Positions 16,858 through 27,167 of a stretch of 50,980 nucleotides of DNA are shown here, piece by piece. The stretch covers positions 1-50,980 of the forward strand of contig JAKVCB010000012.1 of assembly GCA_022448345.1 (NCBI GenBank), in the 5' to 3' direction. The DNA is from Pirellulales bacterium. Its GTDB lineage: Bacteria; Planctomycetota; Planctomycetia; Pirellulales; Lacipirellulaceae. The notes beneath the pieces were generated by a model, which had not been told where the DNA came from, made no database searches, and saw nothing but the letters and a program-made list of their open reading frames with translations. Within the stretch, counting starts at the first letter, position 1. Each line of letters opens with the position of its first letter. The position numbers and the translations under genes were made by a program.

Positions 16858-18237
16858 ATGAGGGTGTTGGCAATCCTTTGCCTGGGAGCACCTCTTTCCT
16901 TGGTAGTCCATGCTCAAGATGGGCTCAAGCCACCGTCCCACAAACCAGCAACGGTGAACCCGGTCTCTGGTCACGACTGGCCCGATTTCCTCGGGCCCCA
17001 CCGGGATGGAAAGTCGTCCGAAGTTGGTTTGAATTTCTCCTGGCCGGTGGTTGGACCTCCTCTCGTATGGAAGCTTCCGTTGGGCACTGGCTACACGGCT
17101 CCTACGATTAGCGCCGGTCGGTTATTTCAATTCGATCGCTATGGCGACGAGGATCGGCTTGTTTGTTTCGAGGCAACCAGTGGTCAAAAGTTGTGGGAGA
17201 TTAGTCACCCTACCGACTTTGAAGATATGCTTGGGTATGACAATGGACCACGTTGTTCTGCGGTAGTTGATGGCCCGCGTGTGTTTACGTTCAGTGCCGG
17301 GGGGATATTGCAATGTGTTCGTGCTGCCGACGGTAAACGGATTTGGCTGGTGGATACGACCGAGGAATTTGGCGTCGTTAAAAACTTTTTTGGAGTTGGA
17401 AGTACACCGGTGGTGGTGGGAGATTTGCTGATTGCAAACATTGGGGGTAGCCCTGAAGGAAGTCCTCCGGATGTGTACTCGGCCAATGGCAATGTCCTGG
17501 GCAATGGAAGTGGCATTGTTGCCTTTGACAAGAAAACAGGAACCGTTCGCTGGAAGGCAACGGACGAACTGGCGTCCTATGCCAGTCCGGTTGTTGCGAA
17601 AATCGCTGACCACACATGGTGTTTTGTTTTTGCTCGTGGGGGATTGGTTGGGTTGGACCCACACAATGGAAACGTCGAATTTGAGTATCCTTGGCGCGCA
17701 AAGATCTTAGAAAGCGTGAATGCATCGACCCCAATCGTCGTGGGCAACGAGGTCTTCATATCCGAAACCTACGGGCCAGGCAGTACGCTGCTGCGGGTGC
17801 GTCGTGGAGGGTACGACGTTGTCTGGAAAGATGAACTGCGGACTCGCCAGAAGGCAATGATGTTACATTGGAATACACCGATTTATCACGACGGGTATTT
17901 GTACGGCTGCAGTGGCAGACACGCCAATGGGGCTGAATTGCGTTGCGTCGAATGGTCCACCGGAAAAATACAATGGAGTGAACCTTGCGCGGGCCGTGCT
18001 TCACTGCTTTATGCCGACGGACATCTAATTAGCCTGGTGGAGAACGGAACCTTGTTACTCATGAAGGCCAACCGCGAGAAATATGAGCTGCTTCAGTCGG
18101 TCGTATTGCGCAACGAGGCAGGTCGCCGACTCTTGCAGCCTCCGGCCTGGACCTCTCCGGTTCTGGCGAATGGCTACCTCTATTTGAGGGGCCGCGACCA
18201 GCTCGTGTGCCTCGATCTCACCACCTCAGAAAACTAA
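16858..18237 (+). CDS. Exported PQQ-like beta-propeller repeat protein
   Basis: Start set at the ATG at 16858, since it opens directly into a signal peptide (MRVLAILCLGAPLSLVVHAQ); AAGG lies 10 nt upstream. In-frame starts from 16732 would put 42 charged residues in front. The mature protein begins with DWPDFLGPHRDGKSSE, a very common opening of planctomycete PQQ-like proteins. It then has repeated blades of the type LVCFEATSGQKLWE, LQCVRAADGKRIWLVD, GIVAFDKKTGTVRWKA and RCVEWSTGKIQWSE. These resemble BamB and quinoprotein propellers but lack a visible catalytic set, so scaffolding or binding is as likely as dehydrogenase activity. It converges on rseP with a 40-bp gap. Confidence 0.82.
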   Translation: MRVLAILCLGAPLSLVVHAQDGLKPPSHKPATVNPVSGHDWPDFLGPHRDGKSSEVGLNFSWPVVGPPLVWKLPLGTGYTAPTISAGRLFQFDRYGDEDRLVCFEATSGQKLWEISHPTDFEDMLGYDNGPRCSAVVDGPRVFTFSAGGILQCVRAADGKRIWLVDTTEEFGVVKNFFGVGSTPVVVGDLLIANIGGSPEGSPPDVYSANGNVLGNGSGIVAFDKKTGTVRWKATDELASYASPVVAKIADHTWCFVFARGGLVGLDPHNGNVEFEYPWRAKILESVNASTPIVVGNEVFISETYGPGSTLLRVRRGGYDVVWKDELRTRQKAMMLHWNTPIYHDGYLYGCSGRHANGAELRCVEWSTGKIQWSEPCAGRASLLYADGHLISLVENGTLLLMKANREKYELLQSVVLRNEAGRRLLQPPAWTSPVLANGYLYLRGRDQLVCLDLTTSEN

Positions 18238-18277
18238 TAAAACAACTCTTATTGCCTCGACAATGGATGCGGTCGGG

Positions 18278-20341
18278 TCACAAATTGCGCGGAATCAGGC
18301 CACGATCAAGCGCGATTAAGAACAACATGAGCCCGATGATAAAGGCAAACCCGATCGTGTGCATTGCGACCACGAATTTTTCGTTTGCAGGTCGGCGAAA
18401 GATTCCCTCGTAGGCTAGAAAGACCATGTGCCCGCCGTCGAGTATCGGGATCGGCAGGAAGTTGACGACGGCCAGGTTGGCACTGAGCATCGTCAGGAAC
18501 ACCAGCAAAGCGGCAGTACCCTCGGACGCGGAATAAAAGGCTGCCTTGGCAATCGTCTCGGGGCCTCCCAGTGCAGTCACCGGAACCTGGGTGCCGAGTT
18601 TTTGCAAGAACCGATAGACCAGCATCAAGGACTCCGCGGTGCGATCCCAACCGAGCTGGAACTGTCCGGCTACGGTTTTGGCCTCGCGAACCCGTTGTAG
18701 AGTTTGGAGTAGAAAACCACGGTCGACGAGGTAAACAGGGTGCTCAGAATCGGGTTTCGCTTGCAGGATAACCTGGTTCTCTTTTTCACCGCGTCGATAG
18801 GTCAGCTCAACTTTTGTTTCAATGGGTAACCGCTGCAGTGTCCCAATGAGCATAGGGAAATTCGCTTGGTCGCCAAGTTGGATTGGCAAGGTCTTGGTTT
18901 TTCCGCCATCCGCCTGCGGAAAAGAAATCTCTGCGGCCACGAGTTCATCTCCCGCTTGAAGGCCTGCCTCCTGGGCGGGACTGTTGTCTGTTACCGAGAC
19001 CACGACATTACGAACTTCATAGGCAATTCCCAGCGATGAAAGTGCAACCGGTGTCCCTGGCGTTGAATCGGAATCGAGCCAATTGACTTTGCGTTGCTTG
19101 ACAGCCAGGTTTGTGCTGTCCGAGAGAGAGAGTTCAATGGTAGATCCATCGTTTTCCTTCGTCAGCTGCCTCAACAGGTGCGGCAGGGAGAGGGGATCGA
19201 GAGGTTGGTCCCCTGCGGCATTGGAAAACCGCCCAGTAGGAGTCGTGATGGCCACGATGGAGTGGCCGGTGGGGAGTTTTGCGGCTTGAGCCGGTGAATC
19301 TTGCTGGGTTGCAATGACAGGTCCCATTTGCATGACGAGTCCCAAACGGCGCATGGGATTCGGAGGAACCTCGAGCGTTACTTTTTTGCCACCTTGAATC
19401 GTGTTTTCGTTCCCGCTTTCTGCCGGGGTGCCGTCGCGGCGCACGGTGACTTCCAGGGGTTGATCAACCTGGGCCACCAATGCGGCGATGAGTTCTTGAT
19501 AGTTCTCGACGGGGTTCCCCTGGATCTCGATGATTTCATCACCACCTTCGAAACCATTTTCCACGGCAGCTGCGCTACCGGTACGAACGGGCTCTTCCTT
19601 GATGAGCTGTAGCGAATACGGGCTGACGATGCCAATTTTGGCTAACCCTTTACCGTCTTGTTGTCGGGGATGAAGTGTGACGGTGGATTTGGTTCCCGAC
19701 GCTCCGTGTTGGATGACCAATGGCAATCCCTGCTCCAGGTCGGCAAGCGTCACTTTTCCCGTGAGTTGGGAGAAGCTTGGATCCTCGACATTGCCGATTT
19801 CCACAATGTCGTCACCGGTGCGCAAATTGGCTTGCCATGCTGGCGAACCTGGGACAGTTTGAGAAACAATGGAGGGAACATAGGGAACGCCCAAGCCAAA
19901 GGCTATGACCGCAAAGATAAAGGCAAAGATGATGTTCATAATGACGCCGGCCGAAATGATAGCCATCCGCTGCGGAACACTTTTGGCCAGATAGCTGCGC
20001 GGGTCGACCTTGTATTTTTCCCCACCAGGTCCAGTCACTTCGACACCTTCTAACTGTGGATCGAGTCGGGATTGCTCGATCTGTTCGGCAATTTTACTCG
20101 GATCATCATCTTGCCCCAGCATTTTGACGTATCCGCCCAGAGGTATGATGCCAATCCCGTAAACAGTTTCCCCCCATTTCTTACTGATCTTGCAACCACC
20201 AATATCAAATCCAATCATGAATTTGTCGCATTGAACACCACACATTTTGGCGACAGCAAAGTGCCCCAACTCGTGAACAAAAATCACGAAACCAAGGCCA
20301 ATTGCGACCTGAACGATGGCCCAAATAAATTCCACACTCAT
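18278..20341 (-). CDS. rseP: RseP-type site-2 protease (M50) with extra PDZ-like domains
   Basis: An intramembrane zinc protease that cuts anti-sigma factors and signal-peptide remnants within the membrane. HELGH at residues 23-27 in the first helix and NFLPIPILDGGH in the C-terminal helix supply the zinc ligands. The periplasmic part is about 480 residues, against about 250 in E. coli RseP. It shows up to four PDZ-like segments: GSPAWQANLRTGDDIVEIG, NGFEGGDEIIEIQGNP, DSPAQAAKLPTGHSIVAI and NSPAQEAGLQAGDELVAAE. The whole protein has 687 residues, compared with about 450 usually. It follows dxr on the same strand, the order seen in many bacteria, with a 262-bp gap. Confidence 0.92.
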   Translation of the reverse strand: MSVEFIWAIVQVAIGLGFVIFVHELGHFAVAKMCGVQCDKFMIGFDIGGCKISKKWGETVYGIGIIPLGGYVKMLGQDDDPSKIAEQIEQSRLDPQLEGVEVTGPGGEKYKVDPRSYLAKSVPQRMAIISAGVIMNIIFAFIFAVIAFGLGVPYVPSIVSQTVPGSPAWQANLRTGDDIVEIGNVEDPSFSQLTGKVTLADLEQGLPLVIQHGASGTKSTVTLHPRQQDGKGLAKIGIVSPYSLQLIKEEPVRTGSAAAVENGFEGGDEIIEIQGNPVENYQELIAALVAQVDQPLEVTVRRDGTPAESGNENTIQGGKKVTLEVPPNPMRRLGLVMQMGPVIATQQDSPAQAAKLPTGHSIVAITTPTGRFSNAAGDQPLDPLSLPHLLRQLTKENDGSTIELSLSDSTNLAVKQRKVNWLDSDSTPGTPVALSSLGIAYEVRNVVVSVTDNSPAQEAGLQAGDELVAAEISFPQADGGKTKTLPIQLGDQANFPMLIGTLQRLPIETKVELTYRRGEKENQVILQAKPDSEHPVYLVDRGFLLQTLQRVREAKTVAGQFQLGWDRTAESLMLVYRFLQKLGTQVPVTALGGPETIAKAAFYSASEGTAALLVFLTMLSANLAVVNFLPIPILDGGHMVFLAYEGIFRRPANEKFVVAMHTIGFAFIIGLMLFLIALDRGLIPRNL

Positions 20342-20603
20342 GTTGACCGCTCACTCTTTTATCGAAGGGAAATCGGCTGATGAAACAACAAATAGATCTC
20401 GTGTAAAGGGTGAATGAAAATAAACTCATTCTTGTAAACAGACATGCGTGACACAGGTGCCTGCTATCGTGTAGCCAGCTGGGCAAGGGGTGACCCGTGC
20501 CAACCGCGTACTGTTTTTTTCTCGGGCGACTTCGTTAGTAAGTTCATTCGTTCTATGTCAGCTTCTTTTGCTTGGCCAGTTGCCCAACCTTCCTGTTTCA
20601 ATA

Positions 20604-21770
20604 TCAGGCACATACCCATCGCGAGATCTCGTTGCGGGCCCAATCATCGCAGGAAATCAACTCCTCAAGTGAGGGACTCGCTATAAACAGGTGTTCTTCC
20701 AGGACACTCCTGCAGGCCGACACGATCTCAGTAAAATGGATTTTTCCTTCAAGAAATGCTGCCACCGCCGCCTCATTTGCTGCGTTGAGGACAGCTCCGC
20801 TTGTACCACCGGATCGGGCACACTGATATCCCAGTTCTAATGCCGGAAAGCGTTCTGGGTCAGGTGGCTCAAAATCAAAATGCATGGGATTGGACCAGTC
20901 GATCCGATTGACTACGCACGGCTGCCGATGAGGATGGCAAAGCGCATATTGAATGGGCAATTTCATGTCAGGTGAACTCATCTGGGCTATCACCGAACCA
21001 TCGATGAATTCCACCAAAGAATGAACAATGGACTGGGGGTGAATTACCACTTCGATTTGCTCAGCTGGCACGCCGAACAGCCACCGTGCTTCAATGATTT
21101 CGAGAGCCTTATTCATCATGGTTGCTGAGTCGACCGTGATTTTTGGTCCCATGTCCCAGGTCGGATGGTCCAGTGCGTCGCTTACGGTTACTTGGAGCAA
21201 CTCCTCTGGAGAAGTCCCTCGAAATGGTCCGCCGCTGGCTGTCAGTACAATCCGCTCGACTTCCTGAACCCGACCACCCTGTAGTGCCTGGAAGATTGCA
21301 CTATGTTCACTGTCAATTGGCATGATGTGGGCATTGCACTCTTTGGCGAGTTGGACAATCAACTGTCCACCCATGACCAGCGTTTCTTTGTTGGCGAGAG
21401 CAACCGTTTTCTGGGCTTCCAGCGCTTTCCAGGTACTGCGCAAGCCAGCACTTCCAACAATTCCTGCCAATACAATATCGACATCGGGACATTCAACGAC
21501 CTGTTGTAGCCCAGCATCGCCAACCAACAACTTGGTCTCTGGTGGTAAACTGGCCCAGTCATAATTCTGGGCGGCCACTTGGTCAGTGGCAACTATCCAG
21601 CGTGGTTTTACCCGTCGTGCTTGCGCTACCAACCGATCGAGCTTGGCGTGGGCTGAAAGGGCGATTGTTTGCAACTGCCCATCACTGCTGCTGATGACTT
21701 CCAGGGCATTCGTGCCAATGCTTCCGGTGGAACCGAGAACGGCAACGTTTTTTGTCGCAAAAGTGCTCAA
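20604..21770 (-). CDS. dxr: 1-deoxy-D-xylulose-5-phosphate reductoisomerase (MEP pathway)
   Basis: Converts DXP to MEP with NADPH, the first committed step of the non-mevalonate route to isoprenoids, including undecaprenyl carriers. 388 residues, the normal size. The N-terminal NADPH motif reads AVLGSTGSIGTNALEVI. The metal and substrate region reads PIDSEHSAIFQAL, followed by ILTASGGPFRG-like residues (IVLTASGGPFRGTS) and DMGPKITVDSATMMNKALE. The C-terminal block LNAANEAAVAAFLEGKI is also typical. All key residues seen in the family appear present. It lies upstream of rseP, and its promoter shares the divergent region with ftsH. Confidence 0.97.
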   Translation of the reverse strand: MSTFATKNVAVLGSTGSIGTNALEVISSSDGQLQTIALSAHAKLDRLVAQARRVKPRWIVATDQVAAQNYDWASLPPETKLLVGDAGLQQVVECPDVDIVLAGIVGSAGLRSTWKALEAQKTVALANKETLVMGGQLIVQLAKECNAHIMPIDSEHSAIFQALQGGRVQEVERIVLTASGGPFRGTSPEELLQVTVSDALDHPTWDMGPKITVDSATMMNKALEIIEARWLFGVPAEQIEVVIHPQSIVHSLVEFIDGSVIAQMSSPDMKLPIQYALCHPHRQPCVVNRIDWSNPMHFDFEPPDPERFPALELGYQCARSGGTSGAVLNAANEAAVAAFLEGKIHFTEIVSACRSVLEEHLFIASPSLEELISCDDWARNEISRWVCA

Positions 21771-22221
21771 CGCTTAGCCACCGAGTAGGAAATCGAGTCT
21801 GTAACGACAAACCCCGCCATCGGCAGGGAAAGGAGGTTATCATTTTCAAGGGGACATCTGGCGACACGCCCAGCAAAAGGGATTTGAAGCGAGTTTGTCG
21901 CTTGTAGGGCCAACCCAAGGGAGTTGCACTGCCAGTCTGCCAGTGTGGTAATGTGGTAATCTCAAGCTAGACTTGAGGTTGCAGTCGCTAGAGCGCATTC
22001 TACGGGGCGACGAAACACCGAGCAAGGCAGGCTCCTGCGGCCGTCTTCCGGGACCGCCAGAGGAACCCTGGTTTCATTGCGTTTTTGCAGGCTCACCCCT
22101 ACGATAAGCATATCAGACAAACCACAACGCTGACCAAAGCGGCCATCGATGGCCTCGTTCGCCATCCAGGACTCTGCGGTCAGGTCGAGTCAAGATCCAA
22201 CTAACCCATGCTGGCCCCACA
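21771..22221. other. Divergent promoter region between dxr and ftsH
   Basis: 451 bp between two divergent housekeeping genes. No gene called; the minus frame at 21962-22165 lacks a ribosome site. A small direct repeat (GTCTGCCAGT, then TGTGGTAATGTGGTAAT) occurs near 21935-21960. Confidence 0.4.
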
Positions 22222-24330
22222 ATGGAAAATACCCCGCCAAATCCCAAGTTGCCAGAAAAAAAACCTGCCCGTCAAAGTAGCAACCTCGTCTGGGCCTTTT
22301 TGGGTTTGGGAGTGCTGCTATTGCTGCTGGTAACGGTTTTGAACAGTGACACCGAGCAGGAAATCAGTTGGAGTCAATTTGAAAAGCTGATCAAAGCGAG
22401 TAACCCCCAAAATAAAGATCGGACCGGGTACATCGATATTAAGGATACGACAGGCGCTGATTCAAAGCAGTTCAGAATTTCGGATTTGCATGACATTGTG
22501 GTCGGTCTCAACACAATCACTGCCAAGGTGAACCGGAAGGAGCAAAACGGGCCGAATATAGACAATGCGGGCCTCGACCGCCAAACGATTGGTAAGCGGG
22601 ATCCGGAGCAGGAAGAGAAAATCAAAATCAAGGTCCATCGCGACCAGAAACCGGTGGATGACAACCTCAAGGAACTTTTGGCGGAGAACCATCTCAACGT
22701 CAAATTCGAAGGTGTGCCCAGCCGCATCTTTCAGTGGATGCCGATGCTCCTGCTAACTGGATTGATGGTTTTCATGTTGATCGTCATGATTCGCAGGGTC
22801 GGTGGAGCAGGATCGCCCATGGCCTTTGGGCGCAGTCGAGGAAAACTTTATGCCCAGGAGGACATTGAAGTTACTTTTGAAGATGTAGCTGGCATTGATG
22901 AAGCGGTCGACGAACTACGCGAAGTCGTGGAGTTTTTGGAGAAGCCCGAAAAATACCAGATGCTTGGCGGCCGGATTCCCAAGGGTGTACTGCTGGTGGG
23001 GCCACCCGGAACGGGGAAAACATTGTTGGCCAAGGCTGTGGCTGGAGAAGCGGGTGTTCCTTTCTTTAGTCTGAGTGGATCCGATTTCGTAGAAATGTTT
23101 GTAGGTGTGGGTGCGGCTCGCGTGCGGGATATGTTCCAGCAGGCTGAACAAAAAGCCCCCTGCATCATTTTTATCGACGAGCTCGACGCACTCGGGAAAA
23201 CACGTGGTAGTGGCAATGTTGGTGGGCATGACGAGCGGGAACAGACACTCAATGCCTTATTGGTTGAAATGGATGGCTTTGGGACCAATAGTGGCGTCAT
23301 TGTGATGGGAGCTACGAATCGACCAGAAACACTAGATGCGGCACTGTTGCGACCCGGTCGATTTGATCGACACGTATTGGTGGATCGCCCCGATGTCCTT
23401 GGTCGGGAAGAGATTCTCAACGTCCATTTGCAGAAGATTAAGGTCGACGCTGAGGTCGATGTAAAGTCGCTGGCTGCAATTACAAGCGGATTCGTCGGAG
23501 CAGATCTCGCAAACATGGTTAATGAGTCCGCTTTGTTGGCAGCTCGCAAAGAAAAGAAAGTCGTCACCACAGAGGACTTTGACGAAGCAGTTGAACGCAT
23601 CAGCGTGGGGCTCGAGAAGAAGAGCCGCATCATGCACGAGGACGAAAAACTCCGCATAGCCTATCACGAAGCAGGCCATGCCCTGGTCGGCTATTCACTT
23701 CCCAATACCGATTCAGTCCACAAAGTATCGATTATTCCTCGGGGCCTCGCAGCCCTTGGGTACACACTGCATCGTCCTGAGCAAGACCGATTTTTAATGA
23801 CACAAAGTGAGTTGGAAAGTCGAATTCAGGTACTGCTCGCCGGTACCATTGCCGAGGAAATGGTGTTTGAGGATGTTTCCAGCGGTGCGCAAAATGATCT
23901 GGAAAGAGCTACGGAACTTGCTCGCAGCATGGTCATGGATTTTGGAATGAGCCGCCTCGGCCGCGTCAATTATCGTGAGAGTGGCCGCAGTCCCTTCCTG
24001 GCCGGAGGTGAAATGCCCACTATGCAAACACATAGTGAGGAAACGGCACGCGAGATTGATCAGGAAGTAAAGCGGATTGTCGATGAGGGACTGCAAAGAG
24101 CGCGGAGTATTCTGGAGACGCGTAAGGCCGCGTTGTTGGCTACGGCAAAGGAACTGATCAAGCAAGAAGTGATCGATTCCAAAGAGCTAGCCAGGCTGAT
24201 TGAGGAAAACTCTCCGAGTGTTCAAATCGTCCCCGGGACGGGTGTTGACAAGAAACGCGAACCGAAACCGGTTCCAGAGGATTCAAGTCCGGCGCAAGAA
24301 GCACCAGGTTCCGGGTCTGCCGAGGGATAA
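22222..24330 (+). CDS. ftsH: ATP-dependent zinc metalloprotease FtsH
   Basis: A membrane-anchored AAA+ protease that degrades misfolded membrane proteins and regulatory targets; it works as a hexamer. The first helix is at residues 24-43 and the second at about 173-196 ([16 protein letters not shown]), with an extracytoplasmic domain between them that is somewhat longer than in E. coli. Walker A is GPPGTGKT at 260-267 and Walker B is [11 protein letters not shown]. The second region of homology contains [19 protein letters not shown]. The zinc site HEAGH is at 482-486, with the third ligand Asp in the helix after DLERATELA. The C-terminal tail is Pro/Ser/Glu rich and variable in the family. 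702 residues. No ribosome site is obvious before the ATG. Confidence 0.97.
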   Translation: MENTPPNPKLPEKKPARQSSNLVWAFLGLGVLLLLLVTVLNSDTEQEISWSQFEKLIKASNPQNKDRTGYIDIKDTTGADSKQFRISDLHDIVVGLNTITAKVNRKEQNGPNIDNAGLDRQTIGKRDPEQEEKIKIKVHRDQKPVDDNLKELLAENHLNVKFEGVPSRIFQWMPMLLLTGLMVFMLIVMIRRVGGAGSPMAFGRSRGKLYAQEDIEVTFEDVAGIDEAVDELREVVEFLEKPEKYQMLGGRIPKGVLLVGPPGTGKTLLAKAVAGEAGVPFFSLSGSDFVEMFVGVGAARVRDMFQQAEQKAPCIIFIDELDALGKTRGSGNVGGHDEREQTLNALLVEMDGFGTNSGVIVMGATNRPETLDAALLRPGRFDRHVLVDRPDVLGREEILNVHLQKIKVDAEVDVKSLAAITSGFVGADLANMVNESALLAARKEKKVVTTEDFDEAVERISVGLEKKSRIMHEDEKLRIAYHEAGHALVGYSLPNTDSVHKVSIIPRGLAALGYTLHRPEQDRFLMTQSELESRIQVLLAGTIAEEMVFEDVSSGAQNDLERATELARSMVMDFGMSRLGRVNYRESGRSPFLAGGEMPTMQTHSEETAREIDQEVKRIVDEGLQRARSILETRKAALLATAKELIKQEVIDSKELARLIEENSPSVQIVPGTGVDKKREPKPVPEDSSPAQEAPGSGSAEG

Positions 24331-24560
24331 TTTGCCGGTCAATTTTGGCTGGTAATGGCAGGTTTTTTTGGGAGGACAACCTCTTGAAATAGGACGTGGG
24401 GCGACTGGGGGCTTGGCTGCCCGGAGGGAGAATCGACAGTAATTCGGGCCGTTGACGCATTTGTTGAGCCGTTGCAGTCTGGCTACAATCAGGCGGGTTC
24501 TGTTCACGCAATAATACGCTTCAACCGCGTACTGTTTTCACTCACTGACGAGGTCTTCGG

Positions 24561-25658
24561 ATGCCTGATGAGCGCATATCACGCCGGAAATTTACTGAAA
24601 CTGCAGCAGCGGGTAGTGCAGCGATTATGGCCACGCCCCTGGTTTTGACGGCAAAAAAAACCGCCAGCTCCCTCACGATTGGCAGTGGCCAACATCAATA
24701 CGAGGTCATTCACGATTGGCCCCAATTGCCGGAGAAATATTCCTGGCAAACGACACACAACGTGGCCGTTGATAAATCTGAGAACCTTTACGTCATTCAC
24801 GAGGGAGATGTCGACAAGCCAGATCACCCGGCGATTTTTGTTTTTGACAACAAGGGTGCGTTTGTCCGCGCTTTTGGAAATCAATTTCAAGGAGGCGGAC
24901 ATGGTCTGGAAGTCCGGCAAGAGGGAAGTGAAGAATTCCTCTATATATGCTGTTATCAGCAGCTGAAAACCTTTGCCAAGCTCACGTTGACTGGCGAAAT
25001 TGTGTGGCAGAAGTGGGCACCCATGGAAAGTGGTGTGTACGCGGCCAACGAAGATTCCAAGCCGGAAAACATTTGGGGAAGGGACCGGTTTTTGCCAACC
25101 AATTTCGCCTTCCTCGACGACGGAGGATTTTTTCTGTCTGATGGCTACGGATCTTTTCATATTCACCGCTATGACAAGGATGCAAATTATGTGTCATCTT
25201 TTGGAGGGCCAACTGATACTAAGGAACACGGCCTGTTTGACACACCGCATGGTATCTGGATTGACCGTCGTCCTAACCGGGCGCCGAGCGTGGTCATTGC
25301 CGATCGTGCCAACGGACGATTGCAATGGTTTACACTTGAAGGTGAACATTTGAGAACGATGGATGGATACCTCTTTCCTGCCAATATCGATACGCTTGAT
25401 GAACTCATGCTGGTGCCAGACTTGCACGCTCGTATCACTCTGCTCGATGGTCAGGATCAGGTAGTGGCCCAGCTTGGGGAGGACATCGCCTGGCGGAGCC
25501 AGGTACTAGACGGCTTCAAATTGCGCAAAGAACCCACTCGTTGGCAGGCAGGAAAATTTCTCCATCCCCACGATGCCTGTTTTGATCCCCAAGGCAACAT
25601 TTTTGTTGCCGAATGGGTGGCTACAGGAAGAATTACCAAGCTTCGTCCGTTGGCGTAA
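24561..25658 (+). CDS. Tat-exported NHL-repeat propeller protein (peptidylglycine-monooxygenase/lyase-like)
   Basis: 365 residues. The N-terminus RISRRKFTETAAAGSAA is a twin-arginine signal, so the protein is exported folded. The mature part is a six-bladed propeller of NHL type. VAVDKSENLYVIHEG, AIFVFDNKGAFVRAFG, PHGIWIDRRPNRAPSVVIADRANGRLQWF and HDACFDPQGNIFVAEW are successive blades with the usual D-x-x-G-N-I/L-F/Y-V pattern. Such proteins are annotated as peptidyl-alpha-hydroxyglycine lyase-like, but catalytic residues cannot be judged by eye. GAGG lies 7 nt before the ATG. It sits after ftsH with a 230-bp gap and converges with the ATP-grasp gene. Confidence 0.82.
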   Translation: MPDERISRRKFTETAAAGSAAIMATPLVLTAKKTASSLTIGSGQHQYEVIHDWPQLPEKYSWQTTHNVAVDKSENLYVIHEGDVDKPDHPAIFVFDNKGAFVRAFGNQFQGGGHGLEVRQEGSEEFLYICCYQQLKTFAKLTLTGEIVWQKWAPMESGVYAANEDSKPENIWGRDRFLPTNFAFLDDGGFFLSDGYGSFHIHRYDKDANYVSSFGGPTDTKEHGLFDTPHGIWIDRRPNRAPSVVIADRANGRLQWFTLEGEHLRTMDGYLFPANIDTLDELMLVPDLHARITLLDGQDQVVAQLGEDIAWRSQVLDGFKLRKEPTRWQAGKFLHPHDACFDPQGNIFVAEWVATGRITKLRPLA

Positions 25659-25723
25659 TCTTCTTGTCGTGGAAGGCTCACTGAGCGTTGTGATCCAAGG
25701 TCTCTGGGCCCAATGTTCTTTGT

Positions 25724-27001
25724 TCAGCGGTAAAGATCATCGAAGCGATCAAGTGGAATTGCCTTGATGACTTCAGTGGCCGTCTCCGGAAGTGAATAGT
25801 TTTTGACGGTTTTTGCGACAATCCGTTTTGCAAGACCCGGCCAGGCTAAGAGCTGCAAGCTGACCCACCACAGCGGCACGACACTGAGCACGTCATCGCC
25901 TGGTCGGGTGAGTTCATCCTGGCTGTCACGGTAAATGCCGCGCTTCGCAAGCCGGTTGAACCACTCTTGGGCCAGTCGCCAGCGACCAGCACCCTCGTGT
26001 GCCAGGGTCATGAGAATCATAAAAAAGCTTTGCGTTTGCAAACCGCTTTTGCCTAATGTAGTCGGGTTGACTTGCTCGTTGGTTGAAACCCGCGCCAAAA
26101 GCTCACAGATATTGACGTCGCTTAGCCAGGCATTGACCGTTTCGCCAACGCGAGGGTTGCACTCAATGTACTCCGGTTGGCCCGTGTCATAATCATAGAA
26201 ATAGTCGACAAACATGGACCCATGCCACTGAATGTGAGACCCTAACGTGGTGATTTGCTCACGGACAATCGGGTGATCGGCACTGACGCGGGCGGCCGAC
26301 ATACCACCTACACCTAACTGTCGTGCGTCGAACGAGTGACACCCAACCAGCTGGCCACGTTGAAATACAGCCTGAATCGTGGCCTGAACCCCACGGGCCG
26401 GCTGTTGCACCAGGACTTCGCGAGTGCCATTAAAAAAACCGCTTTCTTGTAAGGCATTGGCCTGCTGTTCTAACTGCTGCTCACAGAGGATGTGGAAAAC
26501 ACCCGCACCAGCCGTACTATGAGCCAACTTCAGAAAAAACGGATACCGCCATTTACCTAGAAGGTCTTCGCGTGAGCGGACAAATTGGGTTTCTGGATAA
26601 GGAAGGTCAAGTTCGGCCAAGACACGCGTGAAATGGGCCTTATTCTGCATTTGGTCCATGGCCTCGAAGGTTGGCAGCGCCAATCCTACCGAACGCCCTA
26701 CGACATCACGAAAGCGACTCAGCAGGTAAACCTGCTCGTGCGTCGGAAAAAGGATGTCGTATTCTTGTTTGTCGAGTTGTGTGGCGAGAAAGCGGAGAAA
26801 TTCTTCCGGTTCTCTGGCAAAGTGTGGTGAACGGATCCAGCGCCTCACATGGGTGGAGAATCGACACTGGCAGAGCGGATCGGGATCAAGAATGTCGATC
26901 GTGTGCCGGCCTCCCAGCGCATAAAGCGACTGGCGCGCCGAAAGGCTGGCCCCTTCGGTGAATAAAATTTTGAGACGGCGCTCGGCTGGCGCAAGGCTCA
27001 T
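25724..27001 (-). CDS. ATP-grasp enzyme of unknown substrate
   Basis: 425 residues with a carbamoyl-phosphate-synthase-type ATP-grasp fold. The pre-domain begins LKILFTEGASLSARQSLYALGG. The ATP-binding part shows QNKAHFTRVLAELDLPYPET, then RYPFFLKLAHSTAGAGV (ATP-binding lysine and loop), and ends in YIECNPRVGET, which carries the Glu and Asn that bind magnesium. A carboxylate-amine or carboxylate-thiol ligase is expected; the substrate is unknown. About 120 further residues after the grasp domain are helical and not recognised. The ATG has TAGGT 5 nt upstream. It is divergent from a fatty acid desaturase, so a shared control region at 27002-27167 is likely. A role in lipid or secondary-metabolite modification is only suggested by this neighbour. 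Confidence 0.8.
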   Translation of the reverse strand: MSLAPAERRLKILFTEGASLSARQSLYALGGRHTIDILDPDPLCQCRFSTHVRRWIRSPHFAREPEEFLRFLATQLDKQEYDILFPTHEQVYLLSRFRDVVGRSVGLALPTFEAMDQMQNKAHFTRVLAELDLPYPETQFVRSREDLLGKWRYPFFLKLAHSTAGAGVFHILCEQQLEQQANALQESGFFNGTREVLVQQPARGVQATIQAVFQRGQLVGCHSFDARQLGVGGMSAARVSADHPIVREQITTLGSHIQWHGSMFVDYFYDYDTGQPEYIECNPRVGETVNAWLSDVNICELLARVSTNEQVNPTTLGKSGLQTQSFFMILMTLAHEGAGRWRLAQEWFNRLAKRGIYRDSQDELTRPGDDVLSVVPLWWVSLQLLAWPGLAKRIVAKTVKNYSLPETATEVIKAIPLDRFDDLYR

Positions 27002-27167
27002 TTTTACCTATTTAGCCCAATTTGCGGTATTTGAGTTTCTAGAGTTTCGGATAAACTACGATTATCGGGTCTGGTTCCCCCATCAGCGGTCTTTGGGAAC
27101 AGGCCACTCTCGACATTGTAAGCCCATTGGTTGACCGACGTAAGTCGTGGCAGCAAAGAACCTTACC

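Noticed and set aside
21962-22165. Minus-strand frame between dxr and ftsH
   Set aside because: No ribosome site or family resemblance; sits in a divergent promoter region.
22848-23657. Minus-strand open frame (269 codons) opposite ftsH
   Set aside because: Ser/Thr-rich shadow of the conserved AAA+ domain.
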